Below, one piece after another: positions 1 through 7,326 of a stretch of DNA of 64,000 nt. The DNA comes from Svornostia abyssi (GTDB lineage: Bacteria; Actinomycetota; Thermoleophilia; Solirubrobacterales; Solirubrobacteraceae). The stretch covers positions 558,001 through 622,000 of the forward strand of contig CP088295.1 of the NCBI GenBank assembly GCA_024666565.1, written 5' to 3'. A model generated the notes under the pieces. It was given only the letters and a program-made list of their open reading frames with translations, had not been told where the DNA came from and did not search any database. The translations under genes and the position numbers were made by a program. Every line of letters starts with the position of its first letter. The first letter of the stretch is position 1.

Positions 1-486
1 GGCGCGGTCACGCTGGGTCAGACGGTCGGCGGCGCGTTCACCCAGACGCTGAAGTCGGCGGGCGACGTGGACGGCGACGGGCGGAAGGACGCCATCGCCT
101 GGGAGCTCGTGCTGCCCGGCGTCGGGGGTCCGACCGAAGGGTTCCGCGCGACGCAGACGCTCATCACGGCCGGGCGCGACATCCTCGCGCCCCGCGTGCG
201 CTCCGCGTTCCTGTCCAACCCCGCGTTCCGCGTCGGCCAGACCACGGAGGTGCAGGCGCTCGTGTCCGAGGCCGCGCAGATCGACCTCGTCATCCGACGC
301 GCAAACGGGACGGTCGCCGGAGCGGTGCGGGTGCCCACCTCGACGCAGCTGATCCAGTTCACCTGGGACGGCCGCATCAACGGCCGGGCGCTGGCACCGG
401 GTGACTACGTGACGACCGCGACCCCGGTCGACCTCGCCGGCAACCGCGGCGAGGGGACCACGATGGCGTTCACGATCCTGCCCTGA
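1..486 (+). CDS. FG-GAP repeat secreted protein, C-terminal part (5' truncated by window edge)
   Basis: The reading frame is open from base 1, so the start lies outside the window. It contains one FG-GAP/VCBS-like calcium-binding motif (SAGDVDGDGRKDAIAW), then a C-terminal Ig-like module of FlgD type (TWDGRINGRALAPGDY) and ends FTILP. The same module ends the next gene, so the two are tandem paralogues. FG-GAP repeats fold as beta-propeller blades in extracellular proteins; the ligand is unknown. The family call is firm, the function is not. Confidence 0.8.
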   Translation, partial: GAVTLGQTVGGAFTQTLKSAGDVDGDGRKDAIAWELVLPGVGGPTEGFRATQTLITAGRDILAPRVRSAFLSNPAFRVGQTTEVQALVSEAAQIDLVIRRANGTVAGAVRVPTSTQLIQFTWDGRINGRALAPGDYVTTATPVDLAGNRGEGTTMAFTILP

Positions 487-492
487 GGCGAC

Positions 493-528
493 GGACGGTC
501 TGCTCTGCTGCGGCGGGGCAGACCGTCC
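493..528 (+). terminator. Hairpin terminator after the first FG-GAP gene
   Basis: A perfect 11-bp inverted repeat (GGACGGTCTGC / GCAGACCGTCC) with a 14-base loop starts 7 bases after the stop codon. There is no T-tract, which is common in high-GC actinobacteria. Confidence 0.6.
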
Positions 529-584
529 CTCCCGTCACGAACGGGATTCACCGCGACGCGTCGGCGCAGGCATAGGGTCGCGCC

Positions 585-2231
585 ATGGCTCCCTTCTCCG
601 TTCTCCCGAAGCTCGGGCGGCGCGCCGTGCTCCTCGCCGCTGCCGCCGGCCTCGGGCTCGCCCCGGCCGCCGACGCCCAGCTCCGCGGCGCAACCGGCAT
701 CACCTACCCGGGCAACCAGGCACTCGTGGCCCCGGTGTTCGCCAGCACGCTCGGCGACGTCAACGCCGACGGGTTCGGTGACATGACCGGGTTCGGCCCG
801 CTCCCGGGCGGCGACGAACCGGGCTTCCCCGACAGCTTCGCGCTGTTCGGCGCGAGAACGCAGACGAACGTCACCCTGGGCGCCCCCTCACCTCGGCTCG
901 TGTCCTTCCCCAAGGCGATCCTCCGCCGGGCCGGCGACGTCAACGGCGACGGGCGCGACGACGTGCTCGTCAACATCGGTGTCACCACGAACGGCGAACT
1001 GCGCATCTACGGGGCCGTCGTGTTCGGCGGGCCGGGCGTGGAGACCGTCCGGCTCGATCGCCTCGGTTCCCGAGGGTTCCAGATCCTCGGCGAGGACTTC
1101 TGGGTTCCCGCCGGGGACGTGAACGGAGACGGTCGCGACGACCTCGCGACGCTCCGACGCGACCCGGAGACCTACGAAAGCGACATCGAGGGCCTCACCG
1201 TGATCTACGGCAAGGCGACCAGCACGCCCGTCGACCCGGCGAAGCTCGGCACCGGCGGCGCGCAACTGACCTCCAGTGTCAACGAGAACACGCCCGTGAC
1301 CGACGACATCGCAACGGGCGACTTCAACGGCGACGGCCGCGGCGATGTCGGCTTGGTCAGCGGTATGGGCCGCGGCACCGTCGTCTTCGGTTCCCCGAGC
1401 TTCGGTGGTGTGGACATCGACGCCCCGGGCGCCCGCGGATTTCGCATCGATCAGCTGTACGCCCTCCAGCGCGAGAGCACGGACTTCACGGGCGACGGCC
1501 GGGACGACCTGATCGCCTACGACGGCAACAACCCGTCGATCGTCCCGGGGCAGACCGGGACGGCAACCGTCACCGCGCTTCCGGACGTGCCCGGCAGCGG
1601 CACCATCGGGCTCCCCTCGCAGAACGTCACCACCGGCGCGGAGTACCCCGGTTCCGCTCCGGTGGGCGACGTCAACCGCGACGGGCGGCAGGACGTCCTC
1701 GGCGCGACCTGGGACGGCCGCGTCTACCTCGTCTACGGACGCTCGGCGCCCGGCCGGGCGCCGCAGGGACCCCAGGTGCCCGGCGTGTTCGCCAACGTGC
1801 TCCGCCCGGCCGGCGACGTCGACGGGGACGGCGCCCCGGATGTCGTGGCGAGCCTGCTGACCTGGGTCGAGAACCCGACCGAACCGGCGCGCAACACGCT
1901 GATCACCCGCGGGCGCGACATCCTCCCGCCGACCTGGGCGGCTGAACCGCCGAGCATCCTGCCGAAGGCGTTCCGGCCGGGCGACACCGTCGACATCCGC
2001 GGCAGCGTGACCGAACCGTCCACGGTCGAACTCGTCGTCCGGCGCGCGAACGGATCCCTCGTCGGGACGGTCCGCTTCCCGATGACGGTCGCCACGCAGG
2101 CGGCGGACTGGGACGGGCGGGTCAACGGCCGGGCGTTGCCGCCCGGGGAGTACCGCACCACCGCGACGCTGATCGATGGCGTCGGGCTCCGGAGCGCACC
2201 CACCGCCGTGCCCTTCACCGTCCTGCCCTGA
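585..2231 (+). CDS. Secreted FG-GAP (integrin-alpha-like) repeat protein
   Basis: This 548-residue protein starts with a signal peptide (basic N-terminus, Ala/Leu-rich core, cleavage near ADA-Q at about residue 32). About seven FG-GAP/VCBS motifs of the form GDVNGDGRDD run through residues 55-430, which would build a seven-bladed beta-propeller with calcium loops. Residues from about 455 to the end form a FlgD-like Ig domain shared with the upstream truncated paralogue. It is flanked by a hairpin terminator on each side and so is probably transcribed alone. It likely acts outside the cell or on the envelope; the partner cannot be told from sequence. Confidence 0.85.
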   Translation: MAPFSVLPKLGRRAVLLAAAAGLGLAPAADAQLRGATGITYPGNQALVAPVFASTLGDVNADGFGDMTGFGPLPGGDEPGFPDSFALFGARTQTNVTLGAPSPRLVSFPKAILRRAGDVNGDGRDDVLVNIGVTTNGELRIYGAVVFGGPGVETVRLDRLGSRGFQILGEDFWVPAGDVNGDGRDDLATLRRDPETYESDIEGLTVIYGKATSTPVDPAKLGTGGAQLTSSVNENTPVTDDIATGDFNGDGRGDVGLVSGMGRGTVVFGSPSFGGVDIDAPGARGFRIDQLYALQRESTDFTGDGRDDLIAYDGNNPSIVPGQTGTATVTALPDVPGSGTIGLPSQNVTTGAEYPGSAPVGDVNRDGRQDVLGATWDGRVYLVYGRSAPGRAPQGPQVPGVFANVLRPAGDVDGDGAPDVVASLLTWVENPTEPARNTLITRGRDILPPTWAAEPPSILPKAFRPGDTVDIRGSVTEPSTVELVVRRANGSLVGTVRFPMTVATQAADWDGRVNGRALPPGEYRTTATLIDGVGLRSAPTAVPFTVLP

Positions 2232-2246
2232 GTGTCACGAACTCGA

Positions 2247-2276
2247 CAGTCTGCCCCCGGCTGCGGGGGCAGACTG
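2247..2276 (+). terminator. Hairpin terminator after the FG-GAP gene
   Basis: A perfect 13-bp inverted repeat (CAGTCTGCCCCCG / CGGGGGCAGACTG) with a four-base loop begins 16 bases after the stop. It resembles the terminator after the upstream paralogue, suggesting gene and terminator were duplicated together. It ends 6 bases before the next ATG. Confidence 0.75.
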
Positions 2277-2282
2277 CAGGAC

Positions 2283-2702
2283 ATGACTCGCCACCTCGCC
2301 ATCCCCTTCGCCGTCGTCGCCCTGCTCGCATCAGGCGCCTCCGCTGATGCCGCCACGAAGAACGGCATCACCCCGCTGTCACCCAAGAACAACACGACCG
2401 TCGGTACCGGCGCGACCCCGACGTTCAAGATGAAGGTCCGCGGCAAGGGCCAGGTCTGGGTGCACGTCTGCAAGAGCAAGGCCAAGGACGCCGACGGCGT
2501 CATCTGCAGCGACGAGAGCATCGGGCAGGCCCGCAAGAACGGCCGCAACTACGAGTACACGCCGAAGTTCTTCGACTTCCCGGACTTCTGGCTGAACTCG
2601 CCAGGCACGTACTACTGGCAGGCGCACCGCATCGACTGCTCGACCGGGACCGACGACTGCAAGAAGGAAGGCCCGATCCGCAAGCTGAAGGTGTCGACCT
2701 GA
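2283..2702 (+). CDS. Small secreted protein of unknown function
   Basis: This 139-residue protein begins with a clear signal peptide (MTRHLAIPFAVVALLASG, cleavage near ADA). The mature part has paired cysteines (HVC..., VICSDE, IDCSTG, DDCKKE) compatible with two disulfides and an Ig-like beta pattern (PGTYYWQAHRIDC). I chose ATG 2283 because an in-frame GTG at 2232 directly follows the previous stop and would place the terminator hairpin inside the gene. I recognise no family. Confidence 0.7.
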   Translation: MTRHLAIPFAVVALLASGASADAATKNGITPLSPKNNTTVGTGATPTFKMKVRGKGQVWVHVCKSKAKDADGVICSDESIGQARKNGRNYEYTPKFFDFPDFWLNSPGTYYWQAHRIDCSTGTDDCKKEGPIRKLKVST

Positions 2703-2703
2703 G

Positions 2704-3780
2704 TCAGTTCGTGTGCTTGACGGTGATGACGTCACCGTCCTGCATCACGTAGTCGCGCCCCTCGATCCGCAGCGTGCCGCGGTCGCGGGCTTGGCTGTAG
2801 CCGCCGGCGTCGATGAGTTCGGCCCAGTTGACGACCTCGGCGCGGACGAACCCCTGCTGGATGTCGGTGTGGATCTCCCCCGCCGCGTGCCAGACGGTGA
2901 GTCCGCGCTTGAGGTGCCACGACTGTGCGCGCACGCCGGAGCCGACCGTGAAGAACGTGTTCAGCTCGAGGAGGTCGAACGCGCCGCGGACGATCCGGAC
3001 GAGCCCGGACTCCTCGACGCCGAGCTCCTCGCGCATGATCGCGGCCTCGTCGTCGTCGAGCTCGCTCAGCTCGGCCTCGATCCGCGAGCTGATCGCGACG
3101 GCCTTCGCCGCGTTCGCCTCCGCGTGCTGCGCGACGGCGGCGGGGACGACGCTGTCGCCCTCGTCGACGTTGGCCACGAACAGCACCGGCTTGGCGGTGA
3201 GCGGCTGCACGGTCTGGCCGCGGTCGACGTCGTCGGGCATCGGGCTCGTGCGCGCCGGCTTGCCCTCGTGGTAGCCGGCGATGAGCTGCTCGAGCCACGC
3301 CCGCTCGGCGATCGCGGCCTTGTCGCCGCCGCGCGCGGTGCGGACGACGCGCTCCAAACGCTTCTCGGCCTGCTCGAGGTCGGCATAGATCAGCTCGGTC
3401 TCGATCGTCTCGATGTCGGCGATCGGGTCGACGCGGCCCTCGGGGTGGATGACGTTGTCGTCGCCGTGGCAGCGCACGACGTGCACGATCGCGTCCGTCT
3501 CGCGGATGTTCGAGAGGAACTGGTTGCCCAGGCCCTCGCCCTTGTGCGCGCCGGCGACGAGCCCCGCGATGTCGTGGAAGTCGATGGTGTCGGCGACGAT
3601 CTCGCTCGCGCCGATGACCTCGGCGAGCTGGTCGAGCCGCTCGTCGTGCACCGGGACGACGGCGACGTTCGGCTCGATCGTCGTGAACGGGTAGTTCGCC
3701 GCCTCCGCGCCCGCCTTGGTGAGCGCGTTGAACAGCGAGGACTTCCCCGCGTTGGGCATGCCGACGATCCCGATCTTCAC
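2704..3780 (-). CDS. ychF: Redox-regulated ATPase/GTPase YchF (Obg-like)
   Basis: This 358-residue protein has the universal YchF layout: an OBG-type G domain with P-loop GMPNAGKSS at residues 7-15, the G3 motif DIAG at 70-73, the YchF-specific NVDE in place of NKxD near residue 203, and a C-terminal TGS domain ending YVMQDGDVITVKHTN. YchF is a ribosome-associated, ATP-preferring P-loop protein linked to stress and translation quality. Its start overlaps the stop of the upstream cupin gene by four bases (ATGA), so the two are translationally coupled. Confidence 0.97.
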   Translation of the reverse strand: MKIGIVGMPNAGKSSLFNALTKAGAEAANYPFTTIEPNVAVVPVHDERLDQLAEVIGASEIVADTIDFHDIAGLVAGAHKGEGLGNQFLSNIRETDAIVHVVRCHGDDNVIHPEGRVDPIADIETIETELIYADLEQAEKRLERVVRTARGGDKAAIAERAWLEQLIAGYHEGKPARTSPMPDDVDRGQTVQPLTAKPVLFVANVDEGDSVVPAAVAQHAEANAAKAVAISSRIEAELSELDDDEAAIMREELGVEESGLVRIVRGAFDLLELNTFFTVGSGVRAQSWHLKRGLTVWHAAGEIHTDIQQGFVRAEVVNWAELIDAGGYSQARDRGTLRIEGRDYVMQDGDVITVKHTN

Positions 3781-4181
3781 GGCGCAGCACCATAGTGGTC
3801 ACGCGATCCAGGGGGCGTGCCGCGCGGCGCGTCCTCCCCGGGGACGAAGACCGACGCGGCGCCGTCCCCCGCGACGATCGCGACGGTGTCCTGCTCGGCG
3901 GCGAGCTGCCGCTCGATCCCCGCCGGGAGGGCGACGGTGTCTCCGGCACGCAGGCTGAAGGTGCCCTGCCGGGTCCCGATCACGATGGCGCCCTCGAGGA
4001 CGGTCCAGATCTGCTCGCTGTCGAAGACGTGCCGCGGGCCGCGCTGCCCGGCGGCCATCGCGACGCGCCACAGGCTCAGGCCGTCGGTGCGGCGAAGGGT
4101 CGGTGAGGCGAGCGTGGTCATGGCGGCGTTCGGGGTCTCGGTGCGGCGGGTGTCCTCGGCGCGGACCGGGGTGAGTGACAT
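3777..4181 (-). CDS. Cupin-domain protein
   Basis: This 134-residue small beta-barrel has cupin features: SEQIWTVLEGAIVIGT, a glycine turn before the second half (SLRAGDTVALPAG), and IVAGDGAASVFVP near the end. The usual cupin-1 histidines are poor, so metal binding is doubtful. The start was set at ATG 4181, 65 bases from a divergent MarR-family gene; a second possible start is 20 codons further in. It overlaps ychF by 4 bases. Divergence from the MarR gene across shared repeats suggests that the regulator controls it. Confidence 0.75.
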   Translation of the reverse strand: MSLTPVRAEDTRRTETPNAAMTTLASPTLRRTDGLSLWRVAMAAGQRGPRHVFDSEQIWTVLEGAIVIGTRQGTFSLRAGDTVALPAGIERQLAAEQDTVAIVAGDGAASVFVPGEDAPRGTPPGSRDHYGAAP

Positions 4182-4204
4182 GGTGGGCTCCAATTCGTCA
4201 ATGT

Positions 4205-4235
4205 GGTTGTCTATATCGTACACCAGGTTGTCTAT
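4205..4235 (+). promoter_or_regulatory. Candidate MarR operator in the divergent cupin/marR promoter region
   Basis: GGTTGTCTAT occurs twice (4205-4214 and 4226-4235), 21 bases apart, which is two helical turns and puts both copies on one DNA face. The second copy lies 11 bases before the marR ATG. The region is only 64 bp between the two divergent starts, so a protein bound here would touch both promoters. Confidence 0.5.
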
Positions 4236-4245
4236 CGTGTCGGGC

Positions 4246-4716
4246 ATGCCCTCCGACCGCCCCGGCTTCGAGTTGCCCCTCCTGCTCCTCGGCGCCTTCC
4301 GCACCGTCATCGACGACCTGCACGCGGAACTCGCCGCAGCGGGGCACCCGGACGCCCGGCCCGCCCACGGATTCGCTCTGCAGGCCGTCGGGCCGGACGG
4401 CGTGAGCGTGACCGAGCTCGGCCGGCGCCTCGGGGTCAGCAAGCAGGCCGCAGCGAAGACGGCGGCGGCACTCGTGGACCTCGGCTACGCCGAGCGCGAA
4501 CCTGACCCCACCGACGGCCGCGCCGTCCTCGTGCGCCGCACCCCGCGTGGCGAGGACCTGCTGGCGCGCAGCGCGGCGTCGTTCGACCGGCAGCGCGACG
4601 CGCTCGTCGCGGCGCTCGGCGCGCGGCGCGTCCGGCAGCTCGAGGACGACCTCGAGACGCTCGCCGGGGACACCCACATCGCCCGGCTGACCGACATCGC
4701 CGGATGGCTGGGCTGA
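4246..4716 (+). CDS. MarR-family transcriptional regulator
   Basis: This 156-residue protein contains a winged helix: the recognition helix lies in VTELGRRLGVSKQAAAKTAAALV (about 54-77) and the wing in YAEREPDPTDGRAVLVRRT (81-99). Dimerisation helices flank it at both ends, as in the family. The frame is open far upstream, but ATG 4246 gives the standard length and lies just after the 21-bp-spaced repeats. It probably represses itself and the divergent cupin gene; no ligand can be read from sequence. Confidence 0.88.
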   Translation: MPSDRPGFELPLLLLGAFRTVIDDLHAELAAAGHPDARPAHGFALQAVGPDGVSVTELGRRLGVSKQAAAKTAAALVDLGYAEREPDPTDGRAVLVRRTPRGEDLLARSAASFDRQRDALVAALGARRVRQLEDDLETLAGDTHIARLTDIAGWLG

Positions 4717-4753
4717 GGCGCGCCGGCCCGCCCGCGGGACTTTTGTAAGCTGT

Positions 4754-4768
4754 GGCTAACGGTAAGCC
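4754..4768 (+). promoter_or_regulatory. Palindromic operator directly at the arsR-type start codon
   Basis: GGCTAACGGTAAGCC is a near-perfect palindrome (six symmetric base pairs) ending one base before the ATG at 4769. With no room for a Shine-Dalgarno site the mRNA is probably leaderless, so a repressor here would block the start site itself. Autoregulation by the downstream ArsR-like protein is the simplest reading. Confidence 0.5.
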
Positions 4769-5077
4769 ATGACGAACGCAGTCGCCGCCATCACCGCTCT
4801 CGCCGACCCCACGCGCCGGAAGATCTTCGAACGCATCGCCGCGCACCCCAGCGCGGTCGGCGCGCTCGCCGACGGTCTTCCGGTCAGCCGGCCCGCGGTG
4901 TCACAGCACCTCCGGGTGCTGAAGGACGCCGGGCTCGTGGACGACGAGGCACAGGGCACACGGCGGATCTACCGCGTGCGACAGGAAGGGCTCGCCGACG
5001 TGCGGGCCTACCTCGACCAGTTCTGGGACCAGTCGCTCGCCGCGTTTCGCGACCTAGCGGAGTCCGAAGATGCCTGA
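4769..5077 (+). CDS. ArsR-family winged-helix regulator
   Basis: This 102-residue protein has the ArsR/SmtB core: ALADPTRRKIFERIA at residues 10-24, the recognition helix in VSRPAVSQHLRVLKDAGLV and the wing in GTRRIYRV. No metal-binding cysteine cluster is present. This non-metal subgroup is commonly paired with an AHSA1/SRPBCC protein, as here: the next gene starts inside its last codons (8-base overlap). A palindrome abuts the start codon. Confidence 0.92.
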   Translation: MTNAVAAITALADPTRRKIFERIAAHPSAVGALADGLPVSRPAVSQHLRVLKDAGLVDDEAQGTRRIYRVRQEGLADVRAYLDQFWDQSLAAFRDLAESEDA

Positions 5078-5519
5078 GCCGCTGTCCGTGCGCCAGAGCC
5101 TGATCGTGCGCACGTCGCCCGAACGCGCCTTCTCCGTCTTCACCGAGCGCATCGGCGACTGGTGGCGTCTCGCCGACATGCACATCGGGGAGCAGCCGCC
5201 CATCACGGCCATCGTCGAACCGCGCGTCGGCGGCCGCTGGTTCGAGCGCGCGGCCGACGGCACCGAGTGCCCGTGGGGCCACGTCCGGGTCTGGGAGCCG
5301 CCGCACCGGCTCGTCCTCTCGTGGGAGATCTCAGCGGACTGGCGGCCCGACCCGACCGCGACGTCCGAGGTCGAGGTCCGCTTCGCCGCCGAGGACGGCG
5401 CGACGCGCATCGACTTCGAGCATCGGGGGATCGAGTCGCTCACGCTGCGAGACCAGCTCGCCGGCGGGTGGCCCGGACTCCTGCAGGCCTTCGCAAAGAC
5501 CACCACCGACGAGGAGTAG
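5070..5519 (+). CDS. SRPBCC / AHSA1-like protein
   Basis: This 149-residue START-like ligand-binding fold has TSPERAFSVFTERIGDWW at the N-terminus, VGGRWFERAADGTECPWG in the middle and a long C-terminal helix (GGWPGLLQAFAK). The family binds hydrophobic ligands, or Hsp90 in eukaryotes. It overlaps the ArsR gene by 8 bases, so the two are co-translated; such pairs usually form regulator-plus-effector units. The substrate is unknown. Confidence 0.88.
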   Translation: MPEPLSVRQSLIVRTSPERAFSVFTERIGDWWRLADMHIGEQPPITAIVEPRVGGRWFERAADGTECPWGHVRVWEPPHRLVLSWEISADWRPDPTATSEVEVRFAAEDGATRIDFEHRGIESLTLRDQLAGGWPGLLQAFAKTTTDEE

Positions 5520-5523
5520 CGCC

Positions 5524-5799
5524 ATGTTCATGGCCATCGCCGTCCACCACGTCGTCCCCGAGCACCGCGACGCGATGATCGCGTTCATGAACGGGGTCGG
5601 CGAGACCACGGGCACGCCGCCCGGGCTCATCGAGTTCGACGGCTGGCAGGAGTCCGGCGGCAAGCTCATCGGCATGTCGAAGTGGGAATCGCCAGAGGCG
5701 TTTCACGCCGCACTGCCCGTGATCATGAGCACGAGCGACCAACGCCGCGACGAGTGGTGCTCGCAGCCGGACGACGTCTACACGTTCACGCAGCTCTAG
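5524..5799 (+). CDS. Antibiotic-biosynthesis-monooxygenase-like (ABM) dimeric barrel protein
   Basis: This 91-residue protein has the size and pattern of an ABM/dimeric alpha-beta barrel: a beta strand at FMAIAVHHVV, a helix with PEHRDAMIAFMNGV, then GLIEFDGWQE and WESPEAFHAAL. It starts 4 bases after the SRPBCC stop, so it is the third gene of the ArsR operon. Its stop overlaps the stop of the convergent PAP2 gene (CTAG). Activity is inferred only from the fold. Confidence 0.7.
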   Translation: MFMAIAVHHVVPEHRDAMIAFMNGVGETTGTPPGLIEFDGWQESGGKLIGMSKWESPEAFHAALPVIMSTSDQRRDEWCSQPDDVYTFTQL

Positions 5800-6359
5800 C
5801 GCCCGGCGGTGCCGACGACCGTGCCGAGGACCGCGCCGGCGGCGATGTCGGACGGGTAGTGCACACCCAGGTAGACGCGGGAGACCGCCATCGCGGTCGC
5901 GCCCGCATAGAGCGGCCCGGCGGGCAGCAGCGGGGAGAACGCGCACGCCGCGGCGAAGGACGACGACGCGTGCGCGCTGGGGAAGGACAGGCCGGTGGGC
6001 GTGGCCATGAGCGCGGGGAGGCCTTCGATCGCGGGACGGCGGCGACCGATCGCCGCCTTGATCGCGGTGTTCAGCAGGTAGGCCGAGCCGACGGCGGCGG
6101 TGGCACGGGCCCAGCGCCCGCGCCGCTCGCGGTCCACGGCGATGCCGACCGCCCCGATGCCCAGCCACAGTGCCGCGTGCTCGCCCGTGTGGGAGAAGCG
6201 GCGCACCGGCTCGACGAGGCCCGGCAGGTGCAGATCTCGGCGGATCGCGTGGTAGAGGCGCAGGTCGGCCTGGGCGATGCGGCGGCCGAGAGGTCCGGAC
6301 CGCAGGCGCGCGCGCAGCGCGGCACGGGCGCCGGGGGTGGGTTCGCTCGTCGCCGCCAT
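5796..6359 (-). CDS. PAP2-family membrane phosphatase
   Basis: This 187-residue protein carries the three phosphatidic-acid-phosphatase motifs in order: KAAIGRRRP, SFPSAHASS and SRVYLGVHYPSD, with the catalytic histidines and several hydrophobic segments. It would dephosphorylate lipid phosphates or isoprenyl pyrophosphates at the membrane. ATG 6359 gives the usual length. The divergent neighbour is a diacylglycerol-kinase-like gene, so opposing lipid kinase and phosphatase functions sit side by side. Confidence 0.9.
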   Translation of the reverse strand: MAATSEPTPGARAALRARLRSGPLGRRIAQADLRLYHAIRRDLHLPGLVEPVRRFSHTGEHAALWLGIGAVGIAVDRERRGRWARATAAVGSAYLLNTAIKAAIGRRRPAIEGLPALMATPTGLSFPSAHASSSFAAACAFSPLLPAGPLYAGATAMAVSRVYLGVHYPSDIAAGAVLGTVVGTAGR

Positions 6360-6456
6360 CCCCGGCCACGCTAACGCTCCGCAGGAAAGGGGCGCAGCGC
6401 GACCCGTTCCTGCGGACGGTCGCGTGCGGGGCGCCGGCACCGGGCATGATGGGCCG

Positions 6457-7326
6457 GTGCACCTGACGCTCGTCCACAACCCCGGGTCCGGCAAGGGGAG
6501 CGACGCCGACGAGCTCGCGTCCGCCCTCCGTGACGCCGGGGCCACCGACGTGAGCCTCCGCGCGATCGACACGGTCGGCGACGCGCCGCCCGACCGCGGG
6601 ACCGACCGGGTCGTCGTCGCCGGCGGCGACGGCTCCATCGCTCCTGTCGCCGTGTGGGCGGCCAAAGCGGGGCTGCCGTTCGCCGTCATCCCGTCCGGCA
6701 CCGCCAACGACTTCGCCCGCGCCCTCGAGCTCCCGACCGACCGCGCCGACGCCGCCGCGCTCGCCGCCGACCCGGACGCCGCGATCAGGCCGCTGGAGCT
6801 GGGCCGCGCCGCCGGCCGGCCGTTCGTCAACGCCGCGAACGCCGGCCTGGCCACCCACGCCGCGCGGGCCGCCAAGCCGCTGAAGCAGAAGCTCGGCCCG
6901 CTCGCGTACGCCGTCGGCGCGCTGCAGGCCGGCACGCGCGAGCATCCGCTCGACGTCACGCTCCGCGCCGACGGCGAGGAGCGCTTCCGCGGAAGCGCCT
7001 GGCAGGTCATCGTCGCGGCGACCGGCGCGTTCGGCGGCGGCTCGCGCATCGGGCCGGCCAGCCCGGACGACGGGATCCTCGACGTCACGATCATCACCGC
7101 CGGCCCGCGCCCGGGGCTCGTCCGCCGCGCGTTCGGGCTGCGGCGCGGCACGTTGCATGAGCAGGACGGGGTGGTGCGCATCACGGGCCACGACCTCGAG
7201 GTCGTCCTCCCGCCGCACGAACCGTGGAACGTCGACGGTGAGCTCTGCGACGACCTCACGGGCGCCGACGGGGTCACCCCGTTCACCGTCGAGCATCACG
7301 CGATCCGCGCGGTGGTGCCGTCATGA
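6457..7326 (+). CDS. Diacylglycerol/lipid kinase family protein
   Basis: This 289-residue DagK_cat protein begins at GTG 6457 with the family start LTLVHNPGSGKG. The nucleotide-binding signature VVVAGGDGSIAPVA lies near residues 50-63 and PSGTANDFARAL near 80-91. The C-terminal beta domain has GAFGGGSRIGPASPDDGILDV and WNVDGEL. It phosphorylates a lipid such as diacylglycerol or a long-chain base using ATP. The ATGA overlap with the following PLD-family gene indicates a two-gene operon. Confidence 0.9.
   Translation: MHLTLVHNPGSGKGSDADELASALRDAGATDVSLRAIDTVGDAPPDRGTDRVVVAGGDGSIAPVAVWAAKAGLPFAVIPSGTANDFARALELPTDRADAAALAADPDAAIRPLELGRAAGRPFVNAANAGLATHAARAAKPLKQKLGPLAYAVGALQAGTREHPLDVTLRADGEERFRGSAWQVIVAATGAFGGGSRIGPASPDDGILDVTIITAGPRPGLVRRAFGLRRGTLHEQDGVVRITGHDLEVVLPPHEPWNVDGELCDDLTGADGVTPFTVEHHAIRAVVPS

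Noticed and set aside
5440-7299. A 619-codon minus-strand frame over the PAP2 and lipid-kinase genes
   Set aside because: It is a shadow of the two real genes; the PAP2 motifs are in another frame and the kinase is on the plus strand.
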